The notes beneath the pieces were generated by a model. It was not told where the DNA came from. It saw only the letters and a list, made by a program, of their open reading frames with translations, and ran no database searches. From Steromphala cineraria (taxonomy: Eukaryota; Mollusca; Gastropoda; Trochida; Trochidae), in the NCBI GenBank assembly GCA_916613615.1, contig OU744735.1, positions 42,171,468 through 42,235,467 of the forward strand: a DNA stretch of 64,000 nucleotides, given 5' to 3'. The translations under genes were made by a program, and so were the position numbers. Of this stretch, positions 35,480 through 47,322 are shown piece by piece. Within the stretch, counting starts at the first letter, position 1, and the number at the start of each line of letters is the position of its first letter.

Positions 35480-35600
35480 GTGATGTCCAAAATTGACAAT
35501 ATATTTTTGTCCAAATATGACAATATATTTATGTCAAAATATGACTAGATTTATGTCCAAATATGACTAGATTTATGTCCAAATATGACAATATATTAAC
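35480..35600 (+). repeat. 25-bp minisatellite
   Basis: About five copies of 'tgtccaaatatgacaatata' or '...gactagattta' lie in a row. Confidence 0.85.
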
Positions 35601-36234
35601 GTTCAAAAATACAATCAAATATATGTATTATCAAATTATCAAAGTGATAGCGAGAGACACCAAGTATGTGTGTTCACGCCACGCTATCTCAAGTCAAAGT
35701 GACAGGCAAATCCCCTGCCTCGCACGTGCTGGCCACACATGCACTCGTAGTTGCGTTTGTGCGAGTCACTCAGGGGTACGGAAACGGTCCTTCAGTTCAG
35801 TACGTTTTTTTTATTGTATTGTAATGTATCATGTATCATTTTGTGTATATCCACGTACCTCTAATGCTGCAGTCTGCAGTCTGTTATAAAGTTCAGTCCG
35901 GGTTAGTTCAGGCTTTTCAGTTGATGATTTACATCTGATCTGATTGAATTGCGTGTAGGAGTCAATATTGCTGCATGTTTCACCAAAATATTTACTTAAG
36001 TGATGCAAAATATCAAGATGCCGAGATTTTATACCGGGGGCGGTTTTATTTCGTGACACCGGCTATTGGTAAATTTATCAGTTGGAATTCATATGCAATA
36101 ACATATTAGTTAATATTTTAAAACTATTTTTAAAAAATCAATCCAGTTTTATCGCCAGTTAAAGCCATGTTTTCCCCCAAATATAACGCATCTTCTCAAT
36201 GATTGTCAAGATGGAAGTTTGGTTACTTCCATTC
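35601..36234. other. No recognised feature
   Basis: Short open frames only; no domain or splice pattern was seen. Confidence 0.5.
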
Positions 36235-36737
36235 TCTCCCCACAGAGGCAGATCAAGTCAATGTTGATTTAGCCTCTGTTCTATTAAGCAGTTTCCCCTG
36301 GCGGAAAAAACTTTCATCTCAATACATTTGAATTTCTTTATCAAATGACAAGGCTTCTCGCATCGAAAGGGTGGTTCATATCACAATGCCTTTGCCTTGT
36401 TTCAGGAGCCAAATTTGTCTCCAATCAGGCATCTCCCATTCTATACCACAAACTCGTCGTAATATAACCAGCTGATTGCACAACTAACTTTGATTGCCTC
36501 CAATCAGGCGTTTCCCATTCTATCCCACAAACTCGGCGTAATAGAACAGAGGCTAGCTGTATCAACATTTCTTGACTTGATCTGCTCCTCGGGGGAGAGA
36601 ATGCATAGATTATATCATCTACATTCGTTTTAAAGCAAAACATAATGTGTCGCAAATCACGGAAATGGCTCTTTGGAATTGCATCCACCGTCATCCGAAG
36701 CTACGACCGCGGGCGATTGGCTGCATTGGAAAACGAC

Positions 36738-36760
36738 GTACAATATATATATATATATAA
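36738..36760. repeat. (AT)n microsatellite
   Basis: Ten or so AT dinucleotides inside the foldback element. Confidence 0.9.
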
Positions 36761-37040
36761 TTGAAATCTGACCCTTGGCCACTCGAAAGGAGTGGCAAAC
36801 TATCTTCAATTAAATCTTAAATGTGATGGTTCTCGAATTATCACATGAAGTGATATCATGACAACAGTTTCACCTTTGCCATGATAGGATACATGCAGGG
36901 TTTCACAAATAACATGATATTTTGGGATGTAGCTGCACTGTTCTTAAATCATCATTTTGGCTACTAAATGATGGCAAAGGAATTGTGATATGAACCACCC
37001 TTTCCATGCGAGAAGCCTTGTCATTTGATAAAGGAATTCA

Positions 37041-37165
37041 AATGGTGAGTGAGTGAGTTGGTGTTTTACGTGTTTTGAACAATATTTCAGCTATTAAACA
37101 CGTGGATGTCGCCATCCAAAAGAGAGTAGACAGATCAGAGAGAAAGGATTGTGGTGCATTTTTTC
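37041..37165 (-). repeat. SINE-like insertion, antisense
   Basis: 'gtgagtgagtgagttggtgt' then 'tttacgtgttttgaacaata' and 'tttcagctatt' resemble the reverse complement of a gastropod SINE tail (TGAGTGAGTGAGT...TTTTACGCC...AATATTTCAGC). It interrupts the right arm of the foldback element. Confidence 0.55.
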
Positions 37166-38110
37166 GCCAGGGGAAACTGCCGGAACCCACGGATTACGGC
37201 GTAATATGACAGAGGCTGTATCAACCTTTCTTAACTTGATCTGCCTCGTGGGGAGAGAATGTAATTTATGATGTCAATTCAAAACATCCAACATATTTAT
37301 CCCCAAATAGCAATTATGTGATAAATTCCTCTTTCCAAAAAAAATCCAAAAAATCAGGCCAATATATTTTTTGAAAGACAAATTCACAGGTCAACATGCA
37401 TGAATACTCGTTATACAAACTATTTAAAGTTATCATCTCATAACTATCATTCTGACTGGTGTAGATAGTTTCCCAAAAGTACGTTCGACTGACTTATACG
37501 CGTCACTGTCAGGTTTTCGATCAGTATCACGACATTCATACCTTCTTGATGTTAATATTCAACATTGAATGGTTCGAAAATACTGTTAAACTTCTCAATC
37601 AAATTGCAACATACAGATAGTTTGCATTCGTGATCCGCAACAACTCACGGAGTGGCTCTTTAGTACAACTGACAGGGACAGTACCGTTTAAAATTCAATA
37701 ATGAGTGAAAGAAAGCTCGCTTAAACGTGAAAGTTACAAACGGTGGAAAGGTTGATGTGACGAACGATTTGCCCACGGTTTAAATATTTACCTCAAAATA
37801 CTATTAGTTACACGGCGTTTTGACAGGGTGTACGGGACTGTAAGACCCTTGTACATTCTGTATTTTCCTGAGGCGGAGAAGTGGCCAATTTAGGTAATAA
37901 CTTGATATTGATTCCTAAGATTATGTTTCAACTTCGTGGTTCGTGATAAATTTTGTTCCATTCAATATTAAATCATTGAAGTTTCTTGTTTCAAACATCT
38001 TTCAAATAAGAGTTCCAATGAAACGGTCGAAAAGCTCCGGCATTTATACCAGTTTATCTTGTTAATTCAATTTCGTTTATATCAAAGTGAAAAACATATT
38101 TTACATTTTT

Positions 38111-38678
38111 ATGCCCCCGAATCGGAGATTCCGGGGGTATATTGTTTTTCACCTGTCCGTCTTTCCGTCCGTCCGTCCGTCTGTCTGTCTGTCCGTTTGT
38201 CCACAAAAACTTTAACCTTGGTCATAACTTTTGATTGGTCAGAGCTAGGTCTTTGATACTTGTCATATGGATCCCTTGTGATGAGACCTTTCAGATGACA
38301 CCATGACATTTGACCTTGTGACCTTGACCTTGACACAGCGAGCCTTTTCCGAAAACTTTAACCTTGGCTATAGTTTCTATACTGTCAGTGCTAGGTCTTT
38401 GATACTTGACATGTGTATCCCTTGTGATGAGACCTTTCAGATGACACCATGATATTTGACCTTTTCCGTCCGTCCGTCCGTCTGTCTGTTTGTCCACAAA
38501 AACTTTAACCTTGGTCATAACTTTTGATTGGTCAGAGCTAGCTCTTTGATACTTGACATATGAATCCCTTGTGATGAGACCTTTCAGATGACACCATGAC
38601 ATTTGACCTTGTGACCTTGACCTTGACACAGCGAGCAGGATGCATCCGGGGGCATTCGTGTTTCACAAACACATCTTG
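38111..38678 (+). mobile_element. Element D: Helentron-type non-autonomous repeat
   Basis: The 5' hairpin is ATGCCCCCGAATC with GATTCCGGGGGTAT (38111-38140). A CCGT microsatellite and about three units of 147 bp follow ('tttaacctt' at 38211, 38357 and 38504), the third preceded by a second CCGT tract. The 3' end repeats CCGGGGGCAT (38646-38655), then hairpin GTGTTT-CAC-AAACAC (38658-38672) and ATCTTG. The units carry GACCTTGACCTTGAC. Confidence 0.65.
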
Positions 38679-39059
38679 TTGTGATTTGATGTCATACGAA
38701 TTAAGATACTGAATTTACATTCACGCAAACAATGCCTCTTCGACATCTTTGCTTCTTACGAGGTCACTTGGCTAATGCCTCAAGCGCCCTTCAAAGAGAT
38801 GGTAATACTGCGTCACCCGTTTGGTGAACCTTTTTCAAGAGATGAGCCTATGTTCAAAGCTACACACATTCCTTGTCCACCCCTTTCAGCAATTGTTGTT
38901 GTCACATTTGTGCAAACCCAGCCGTGCCATTTTGTTTTTATCAATCAGTGACTTTACTTAAGAACATATGTAATTCACTGCATCAATAGTAAGTGAAGAA
39001 GAAGCAAATGTTTTTCTTTGCCTTATAAAGCCAATTTGAGTGCAGAAATGCTTGTTATA

Positions 39060-39960
39060 GTCCACTTTTCATTTTAAGTTCGTTTTGAAAATACAGAGAC
39101 CATTTGCGACATTAGTTTTCCTGGTTAATTTTTTAAATAATTTTTTTATTTTCCATATTTTCAAGTTACAGGCAAAAAAGTATTAATACTGACATGATAA
39201 TAAAATGATTGCGTTTACAGGATTATTATATTTCCCTTTCATTCCCAAAATAATGATTTTGTTTGTGAACTCTAGTTTTAACTGAACTGAATTTAGCCAT
39301 GATTCTATGTTTTTCCATAACCAAAAGATAGGTTCGCATTCCCATAACAAATGATTTATTGTTTCTATTTCTTTATTGCGAAACCGACAAGTTGGTGAAG
39401 ATATATACCCAATTTTATACAGAAGATGTCTGGTTGAAAGAATTAATTATGAATAATCCTTTATTGCAACCATTTTAAGTCAATGTTTTGAGAGCATTTA
39501 TTTGCAATGATGTTAACATTTTTCCAATCATTTTCATCAAGATCACACTGTTGGACGTTTCCCCATTTTCCCTGGTTAATTGCCTATTCGACATTCCTTT
39601 TCCAACCACTTAAAGGGTCAGGCCTATCGTGCTATTTTTATGAAAACAAAATTTCTGAGAAAATCCCTTTTTATATATTTCACACTAACTTTCAAATATG
39701 TTAGTTTGGGTAACAAACAAATTTGACAAGGAAAAGAATGCATAACTGTATATCCTCTTGATTTTCGTTTCCATAAACATACCTCTATAAGACTGTCCCT
39801 TTAATCACTAAAACAATTGAACTCCAAAACAAGTCTTTTAAGTCTTTTTGTATCCTATAATTAATCTCAAGAGCTTTTTCTAAATATTCATTTCTAGTTT
39901 TTTTTTTATACATTCAGGTTGCCTCAGCTTCTAATGTATTCTACTTTGATGTTTATTAAC
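39060..39960 (-). pseudogene. LINE C-terminal remnant (CCHC-like HLLW...C block)
   Basis: On the minus strand the sequence near 39290-39400 reads CRFRNKEIETINHLLWECEP then IFWLWKNIESWLNSVQLKL. This is the C...H...C region after the reverse transcriptase in L1-like elements. Flanking sequence extends this with many stops on both sides. A TTAA MITE is inserted at 39614-39800. It is from a different LINE type than the + strand relic at 24-35 kb. Confidence 0.7.
39614..39800. mobile_element. 187-bp MITE with TTAA target duplication
   Basis: The ends AGGGTCAGGCC and GACTGTCCCT are imperfect inverted repeats, flanked by TTAA at 39610-39613 and 39801-39804. It is similar in style to 20919-21267. 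Confidence 0.65.
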
Positions 39961-40622
39961 ATATTCCGGTATAAGTAAAACTATCACTTCTGTCCAAACG
40001 GAATATAACAATGTGTGTCTATATCTCTATAAAAACACGGTTTTATTTCTTGGCAACTAGAGCGTTTACATCTTCTTTAAACCGATCATGCTAAAACAGG
40101 ACAGAATACTTTTGTCCCTGCTAAAGTAAGTACTTTTTACATAATTAATCTGCAAGAGTCAGAACGTTTCACTAAATGCAAGAGTATATTTCATATATCC
40201 AGAAGAAGAATATATATAAGAAAAATAATTAAGCTCATGTTAGACATTTATCTTTTAATGCTTGCTAAATTCAAGACCGTTTTACCTATATTCCTGTATA
40301 AGTTAGATATTTCATGACATCAATCAGAAAGGACTTCATAAACACTCCAATTGCTTGAACAATAAAACTCGAGTCATCTGGTGCATTGCACGCAATACTA
40401 ATGGTCCAAGTCATGCATGTCAAAAGATGAAATAGCTTCTATAGATAGTATATTGGTCTTCATGTATAACTTATAATTTTGTTTTGACTGTTTGAGGGAT
40501 GTTTGAAAATAGAAATGTTCACATATGTTAATTGATTTAAGCAGAGACAAGATCGTTTCTTGTTGTCCAAAGAAGTAGGGCAGAAACGTCCGCCCTGTCT
40601 GCCAGATTAAATCTTAATCTCC

Positions 40623-43595
40623 ATGATGCATCGTGCGGACATCATAACTATTTTTCTTATTTTGATATATACTATTTCTTGTTCCTGTGCAAGTGAACAA
40701 TACCAGTTTAATACGGCAGATGTTCTCACACACAAGACAAGGCTTTATGAACAGTGTCACCGGTTATGCCTATATTTGGCAGATTGTGAAAGCATGGAGT
40801 GGAACAGACAAAGTCAAGTTTGCCGGCTGAATAAACGACAAGCTTCAGAGGTGTTGCAGATTCCTCTCCTGACCAATGAAGTAAGTAATTACTCAGAAGT
40901 TGTCACCTTTTTCAGCTGTTCAAGCGCATTATCATTATTGTTGCTCATTGATTGTTCAGTATTGTATAGATTGAATTGCAATAGCCAACGTAGTATTCCA
41001 TGTATGCTTATTTTATCCATTTAAAAGAAATTCTGATAACTGATGACATGTTACATTTTATTTTTGAAGCATTTGCATAACAAACTGTTAAAAAACACCA
41101 ACATGAATTTTTAGATTGTAAACAAATTCGACATGTTTAATCTGAATGATTTGTATATGATTTTTATTTTTTATTTTTCCAAGATGTGCTTGTAGACCTA
41201 TTGCATAATTATTCAATTGCGGGTTTGATAGAACCAAATGCGCAATCTGTCTCTGAAGTTTCTGTCATCCCTATGGGAAGCTGAATTTATATGGGTGGCC
41301 TGTGCGATAAAATATACTCTTTTTAAGATAAATTGTCTTTACATGTTTTGATCCTGCAGAGGGAAGATTGCCTAAGACGACCATGTAGAAGTGGACAAGT
41401 CTGTGTTCCCGTTACTAGCTCAACCAGCTTCATCTGTCTAACTCCTGGACATTCGACTGTCAGGGCCACAACAACCGCTACTAGTGCAACAACAACAATT
41501 GTTACAACCACAACCATAACACCAACCACAACTACTACACCCACCATAACCATAACATCCACCACGACTACAACACCCACAACGACTACGACACCCATCA
41601 CAACCATAACACCCACCACGACTACAACACTCACAACGACTACAACACCCACAACGACTACGACACCCATCACAACCATAACACCCACCACGACTACTAC
41701 ACTCACCACGACTACGACACCCACAACGACTACTACACCCACCACAATCATAACACCCACCACGACTACTACACCCACAACGACTACGACACTCATCACG
41801 ACTACTTCACCCACCACGACTACTACACCCACCACTACTACACCCACCACGACTACTACACCCACCACGACTACTACACTCACCACGACTACTACACCAA
41901 CCACGACTACTACACCCACCACGACTACTACACCTACCACGACTACTACACCGACCACGACTTCTACACTCACCACGACTACTACACCCACCACGACTAC
42001 TACACCTACCACGACTACTACACCCACCACGACTACTACACCCACCACGACTACTACACCTACCACGACTACTACACTCACCACGACTACTACACCGACC
42101 ACGACTTCTACACTCACCACGACTACTACACCCACCACGACTACTACACCTACCACGACTACTACACTCACCACGACTACTACACCGACCACGACTTCTA
42201 CACTCACCACGACTACTACACCAACCACAACTACTACACTCACCACGACTACTACACCGACCACGACTACTACAACCACCACGACTACTACACCCACCAC
42301 GACTACTACACCTTCTACTTCAACTACTTCTACTACAACTTCAACAAGAACGACAACAATAACAACTACTACTTCTACAACTACTACTACCACTGCTACC
42401 ACTACTACTACGTCTACTACTTCTATAACTACTACCGAAGCTGCTGCCATTGGTACTGCTATTTTTATTTAAAAAACTAGTTCTACTTCCAAATCATTGC
42501 AAATAATATATCTTTTATCGAGGAGAATTGATAAAGTTGCCATAGCATGCTTGCCGAACATTCAGTTCAATTGATGATACACATTTCTGAACGAGAGTAC
42601 CATTCTATTGTACTTATATTCTATTATATTTTTCAGAGTGCTTTCCGCCAGATGATTTGAAACCATCGATATGTACATCAGATGGGAATTGTCGATGTGA
42701 TATTGGCTATGGACTGGATGCGGATAATCATACTGACACTCAATGCAAGAAAATGAAATGTAAGTTGTGGTTTGAGTTTCAAATGTTGTTTTGAAATAAA
42801 TTATAGCTTCTTGTGTCAGTTCCAACACATTCTACAGTCATCAAAGACCAAAAAGACTGGTCCATTTCAACATTTGTAGTTTGGTTGAAGTTTAAATGTT
42901 GGTATATATTTTGATTATCATTCATTGTTTTTGTTTATGATAATTTATTATTCCTCTTATTGAATAAACTTGAGTATATCAGAGAGGACATTTGATTGTA
43001 ACAAAATCGTAAAGCAAGAACCCATTGTTTATCAACACAGACACCATCCGTGTTGCATCAGGCCCCATGGTCTTCGGATCATCTATGTCAGATTACCTGT
43101 AATACCTTGAAATACATAGTTCTACACGAAAATAGTTTTATTCTTAGGGTTTTCAAATACAGTTTAAATGAACTGAAATGATCTCTCATCGGTGCTCGTA
43201 TACCATCACTGCTAGTTTTAAATACTTTGAATTGTTTCCTTTTCCAAGTTATTTACGGCTTCTTTGAATATTTGCTCATACTAAAAACCTTAAAAATTGT
43301 TGAAAAAGTCAAAGATGACGGAAGATGACATATACTTAAAATGAACTGATAAACAGTTATGTTGAAGTTTAATGGTTTAATTTCTTTTCCAAATTTACAT
43401 TCCCTGCCTTACATTTTTTATTCATTATTTTCAAAGAACGAGTTTTGAAAATGTACAACCCATAAAGGTCAATATTGTCTTCTGTGATGTGACTTGTGAC
43501 TTTCCAGTACATATGTTTTAGGGAAAGGGGTTAGGAAAATGTGATCGGACCTCACCCTAACAATGTTATCCATCATCTTCAAAGCCGAGGATGAG

Positions 43596-43626
<31 letters not shown>

Positions 43627-43925
43627 AGCATATCCGTGTTCTTCAGTTATTTATTCATATCAATATTGCAGGCTGCACGGAATTCGGAGAGGAGTTTGAT
43701 GTGTTCGAAGGTTATAACATAAACGGCCACAACACTGAGGTACTCGATACCCAAAACCAGTTGTCGTGCCAAAAGGCGTGCCTTAATGCTAACTGTATGA
43801 CCTATGAGCTCGCATATAAATGTTATATCCAACCTTCGTTCTGGTATGATGTTGACAAAGAGCTTCGTGAAGAGAAAGGGCATGTTACTCATTATCAACG
43901 AAGATGCACTATCTGGATACCTTGA
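40623..43925 (+). CDS. Secreted threonine-rich mucin-like protein with PAN/Apple-like modules, four exons
   Basis: Exons: 40623-40880, 41360-42452, 42637-42759, 43672-43925 (stop TGA 43923-43925). Phases 0, 1 and 1 agree at every AG/GT junction, giving about 575 residues. Exon 1 has a signal peptide (hydrophobic [18 protein letters not shown]) and a PAN/Apple-like segment with [17 protein letters not shown] and VCRLNK. Exon 2 has a short cysteine segment ([16 protein letters not shown]) and then about 280 residues almost wholly Thr/Pro. Exon 3 is a small cysteine module ([16 protein letters not shown]). Exon 4 is a second PAN-like segment ([23 protein letters not shown]). Such proteins are usually O-glycosylated mucus, shell-matrix or lectin-like products; the exact role is unknown. 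The gene may have more 5' exons. Confidence 0.8.
41500..42330 (+). repeat. Coding minisatellite for the Thr/Pro mucin region
   Basis: An 18-base unit close to 'acacccaccacgactact' is repeated dozens of times within exon 2, coding TPTTTT with TLTTTT variants. The third-position variants 'acg' and 'act' are homogenised across neighbouring copies, which points to recent unequal exchange. Confidence 0.9.
43592..43626. repeat. (AT)n(GT)n microsatellite
   Basis: Alternating 'atatat' then 'gtgtgtgt', in intron 3 of the mucin-like gene just before exon 4. Confidence 0.9.
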
Positions 43926-46200
43926 TAAACTTTTACCATGCTGTTTTACCCAGATGATTTAATAATACAGAGGATTTTAATTCGTTTTATCGATTTTATA
44001 CACTGGGCTGAATTAAAATAGTTTGCTTCGTCCAACCATTTATGCATTTGTTATTGTAATATAAGTATTGTATTTCTATGCACAGAGAACTTAATTCACT
44101 CCTAATTTTGTTAACTGAAAAGCAATACGTTGGGAATGTTATTTTAAGGTAAATAAACAATTGCATATTCATGGACTAATTTACGGAAATAGATATCCTG
44201 CACCATGAACTTCAGAATGATGTTTAAGCAAACAACAACGTTGTAAGCAAATTGGCAGTCATACAACAAGACTGATTTTGTCATGCCCGAGACGATGCTA
44301 GACATACATTTGGTCGTATCTGGTAGATAGTTGGGGAAAAAAGCCTACAATCTTCAATTTCTGAAAACGTTTATGGTTCTTTGTGTCAAAAGCGTCAAGT
44401 AATTGCAGTCAATGCAGACACATTTTCGATTTGTTAAAACGATGTACAATTGGGTAAAATATTCTTAAGGGTCGTAATTTGAATTGAGAAATTGAAATTT
44501 ATCCCTTTTCAGCAATAACCGTAGATTGAGATAAAGAATATTCTCAAATTTGTTGAAAATTCATTCAAGATTAAAGACATTTTAATGCCTCGCCAAATGT
44601 TAAACATTATATTTTGCCCCTGATAATGTATTGCTTCTTATCCTCTGTTACATATCTTCACTATTTGTTCTGTTAAAAAAACTTGGAGATTATTGATTAA
44701 GGTTTTGTGAATATATAAGATTGTTTAGTTCTCGCAGATTTAATTTTCTGAAAAGTTCATTGCTAGTGATACGTCCGATTTGCTTTTAATGAGATTGATA
44801 ACTGGACTGTTTGATAGTCTTTGTGGGTAGTTTTCTGTGCAAGAGGACATGTGATATAATGTTTATGTATAAGATTCACCACCGATCAGCAGTCAAACGT
44901 AATCAGATTGACAGATTTGAAGAGGAGGTCATAAAGGGTCGAAATGTTATAGTTCTATTCACTATACACTGACAAGGCAGTTGTCAAAAGTAGGTTAGAT
45001 ATATTTTAGAACACATACTTAAGTTGTCAACAACTGAAACTTCTAACAAAACAGTACATAATATCTTACAAATCAGAGTTTAAAATGTTCCCAGAATTTC
45101 AATAAAGTATTAAATATTTTGAGGCAATAGCAGAGACAGACAGATAGTGGAGAACTTTAAGACATGAGAGAAAAAAAGTATTAGTGTATTGGTATGGTAT
45201 TGGTAATTATGTCCCAACTAGTTGTTATAATGAGAGTTTCAAAATAAGAAAAATATATGCCAAGTATCAATTAGCTTAACTCAACGAATCAATCAGAATT
45301 ATTTTTCATTATCATAAATGTTTCTATGAATGCACTTATTTTATATCACTTTTATATTTTATGTTGCACAAATGTAAGTATATAATGAACCTGACATGCA
45401 GCACTTCGCAGCCAGACTGAAATAAGACCAATTCAATTCAGAGTAAGTCTCATTGAAAAATACTGTGCTACATGTATGTGTGTCCACCAAGCAATTATCA
45501 ATAACTTTTTGTTATAATTATACCCTAACCTACAGCAAACATTGGTCTTAATGGTTCTATTTGATAAAACATGTACTCAGGAGAACAATATTAGATGTGT
45601 TTTATATGAAGGTTATGATTTAGTTGTTTGTCATTATCATTTATAGTACGACAGTAACATCGCCAATATCTACAAGTTGATTCAATTTCGACACCTTAAT
45701 TTCTAAGAGTGACTACATACTGAAAATTGAATATTCATGAAGTTTTTAGGTTGAAAATGTTATTGTGAATTGATCATTTATTTGCAGCCAGTTCGCACAT
45801 ATGTCATCTTTTCTACATTGTTATTGGCCTCAGAGCCACTTTTGTACAAATACATTATTTCTGTCTGTAATAAAATGAGATATTTGAAATATTGCCCTTT
45901 GTCTATTTTTTTTATTTGTATTTTTTTTCAATAAACATGTTAATCTGAAACTTTCAGAACAATAGAATGAAGTTTATTAGTACTTCAACAAGGTTCACCA
46001 CTGTAGTTAGGTTATAAGGAAATTGAGAAGCAATAGAAAGTAAACCATGTTTTCAATATTCCATGCAATAAATGATTCAAATGTATTGTTAAAATGGGAT
46101 CGTATTTATCTTAAATCCGAGTATCTGTCGTTGAGAAAGATTTTGCAGCCCTCATCTGCTCGATTAAATGCCTATCAATGCATAACCTTGCCATCACTGT
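43926..46200. other. 3' flank of the mucin-like gene; no further gene recognised
   Basis: AT-rich. An AATAAA lies near 44154 and could serve the upstream gene. Confidence 0.5.
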
Positions 46201-46225
46201 AGAAGTTAATAATAATAATATAAAA

Positions 46226-47012
46226 ACTAGGACTGCCGCGGCAGTACTTAGGTCTTCAAGATTCCTGTTTGACCTTCACATACTGTTTGACCTTCACATG
46301 CATGTTTGACCTTCATATGCATGTTTGTTACAGAGGGTTCAAACATACCCAGCAAAACACCACTTTTTAAAATGCAAAGTTTGACCCTTCCTCCTGACCG
46401 GAGATGACTGTTCGCGAGCGATTTTATTCTTTTATCTGAAAGACCGTGCTAATGTCGAACTCTCATGCAAAAATCATTAAGTTCTATTGTCTGGTTTTTG
46501 AGTTATGTGCCCTTGAAGTTGGCGATTTTCCGATTTTGGTCAACTTTGAAAGGTCACAGTACAAAAAGTATTAAGGTTAGGTCTTTCAAAATTAGGAATT
46601 CAAGAAAACAATACCTCAGCTACATTCAGTATGAATTTCAGCTCTCTAGTGCAAATATCTTCAGAGGAGAAGATTGTCAAAGGCGGGTGGGGTAGAAAAC
46701 GGTGAAAATTGCACTAAAAGCAAGATGGCGGCCGAACCACGTGACCTACGATTTGTCCTGATTTCCTTTTTTTCATTATTTTTCATTGTGCTTCCTTTGA
46801 AAAAAATTTCAAGTCTCTAAGTGCATTTTGAAAAAAAAAATCAATGTTAAATTTTCGATTTTGGATTCGAACTGGACCTTTAATGTAAGGGTCGATCTTG
46901 CCCAAAAGCTTAGCAGATCGATTCCAGGGTAAGGGCTATCAGCTGTGAAAGTTTGGGTGAATTTGGAGCAGCCGTTTGAGCTGTAGCTCGTTCACAAAAA
47001 AAGTACAAATAA
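46226..47012 (-). mobile_element. Element E, copy 1 (lacks its 5' hairpin)
   Basis: Read on the minus strand, the 3' end is TCTTGAAGACCTAAGT, then palindrome ACTGCCGCGGCAGT (46232-46245) and CCTAGTTTTT. The body matches 62109-63090 over most of its length, including AAGATGGCGGCC beside CACGTGACC near 46722-46745 and a short AAT run at its right end. No coding sequence. Confidence 0.75.
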
Positions 47013-47017
47013 TAATT

Positions 47018-47105
47018 ACTAGGACTGCCGCGGCAGTACTTAGGTCTTCAAGATTCCTGTTTGACCTTCACATACTGTTTGACCTTCACATGCATGTTTG
47101 TCCAA
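47018..47105 (-). mobile_element. Element E, copy 2 (3' end fragment only)
   Basis: It starts with the same palindrome ACTGCCGCGGCAGT (47024-47037) and 'acttaggtcttcaagattcc', then stops matching near 47100. It abuts copy 1 in the same orientation. Confidence 0.75.
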
Positions 47106-47322
47106 GAGGTTGTAAGACACTTATTAAAATACATTATCAAATTATATCAATTTATCAAATGACCACATTTCACTTGATATTCAATGTTAAAGGCTTTGGA
47201 AAAAATTCATCATGGCGTCAATTGTCAGCCATGATATCATTCTAAAAAAATATGTGTTTCATAAAATATTTTTTGACTCATGCAACATTTATTCATTCAA
47301 TAAATGCTTTGATATCTTGACC

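Larger units (their letters stand above)
36235..37262. repeat. Foldback element of about 1 kb, interrupted by a SINE-like insertion
   Basis: The outer sequence CATTCTCTCCCCACAGAGGC (from 36232) is inverted near 37262 (GCCTCGTGGGGAGAGAATG). The arms also match at CAGTTTCCCCTGGCG, AAATGACAAGGCTTCTCGCA and GGGTGGTTCATATCACAAT, the last inverted near 36990. Internal shorter repeats ('cccattctataccacaaact') occur near 36430 and 36515. The right arm is split at about 37041-37165. Confidence 0.75.

Noticed and set aside
41323..42450. A 375-codon minus-strand open frame rich in valine and glycine
   Set aside because: It is the antisense of the ACN-rich Thr/Pro coding repeat; an ACC/ACT/ACG repeat automatically leaves a stop-free GT-rich complement. 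The + strand has the signal peptide and splice sites.
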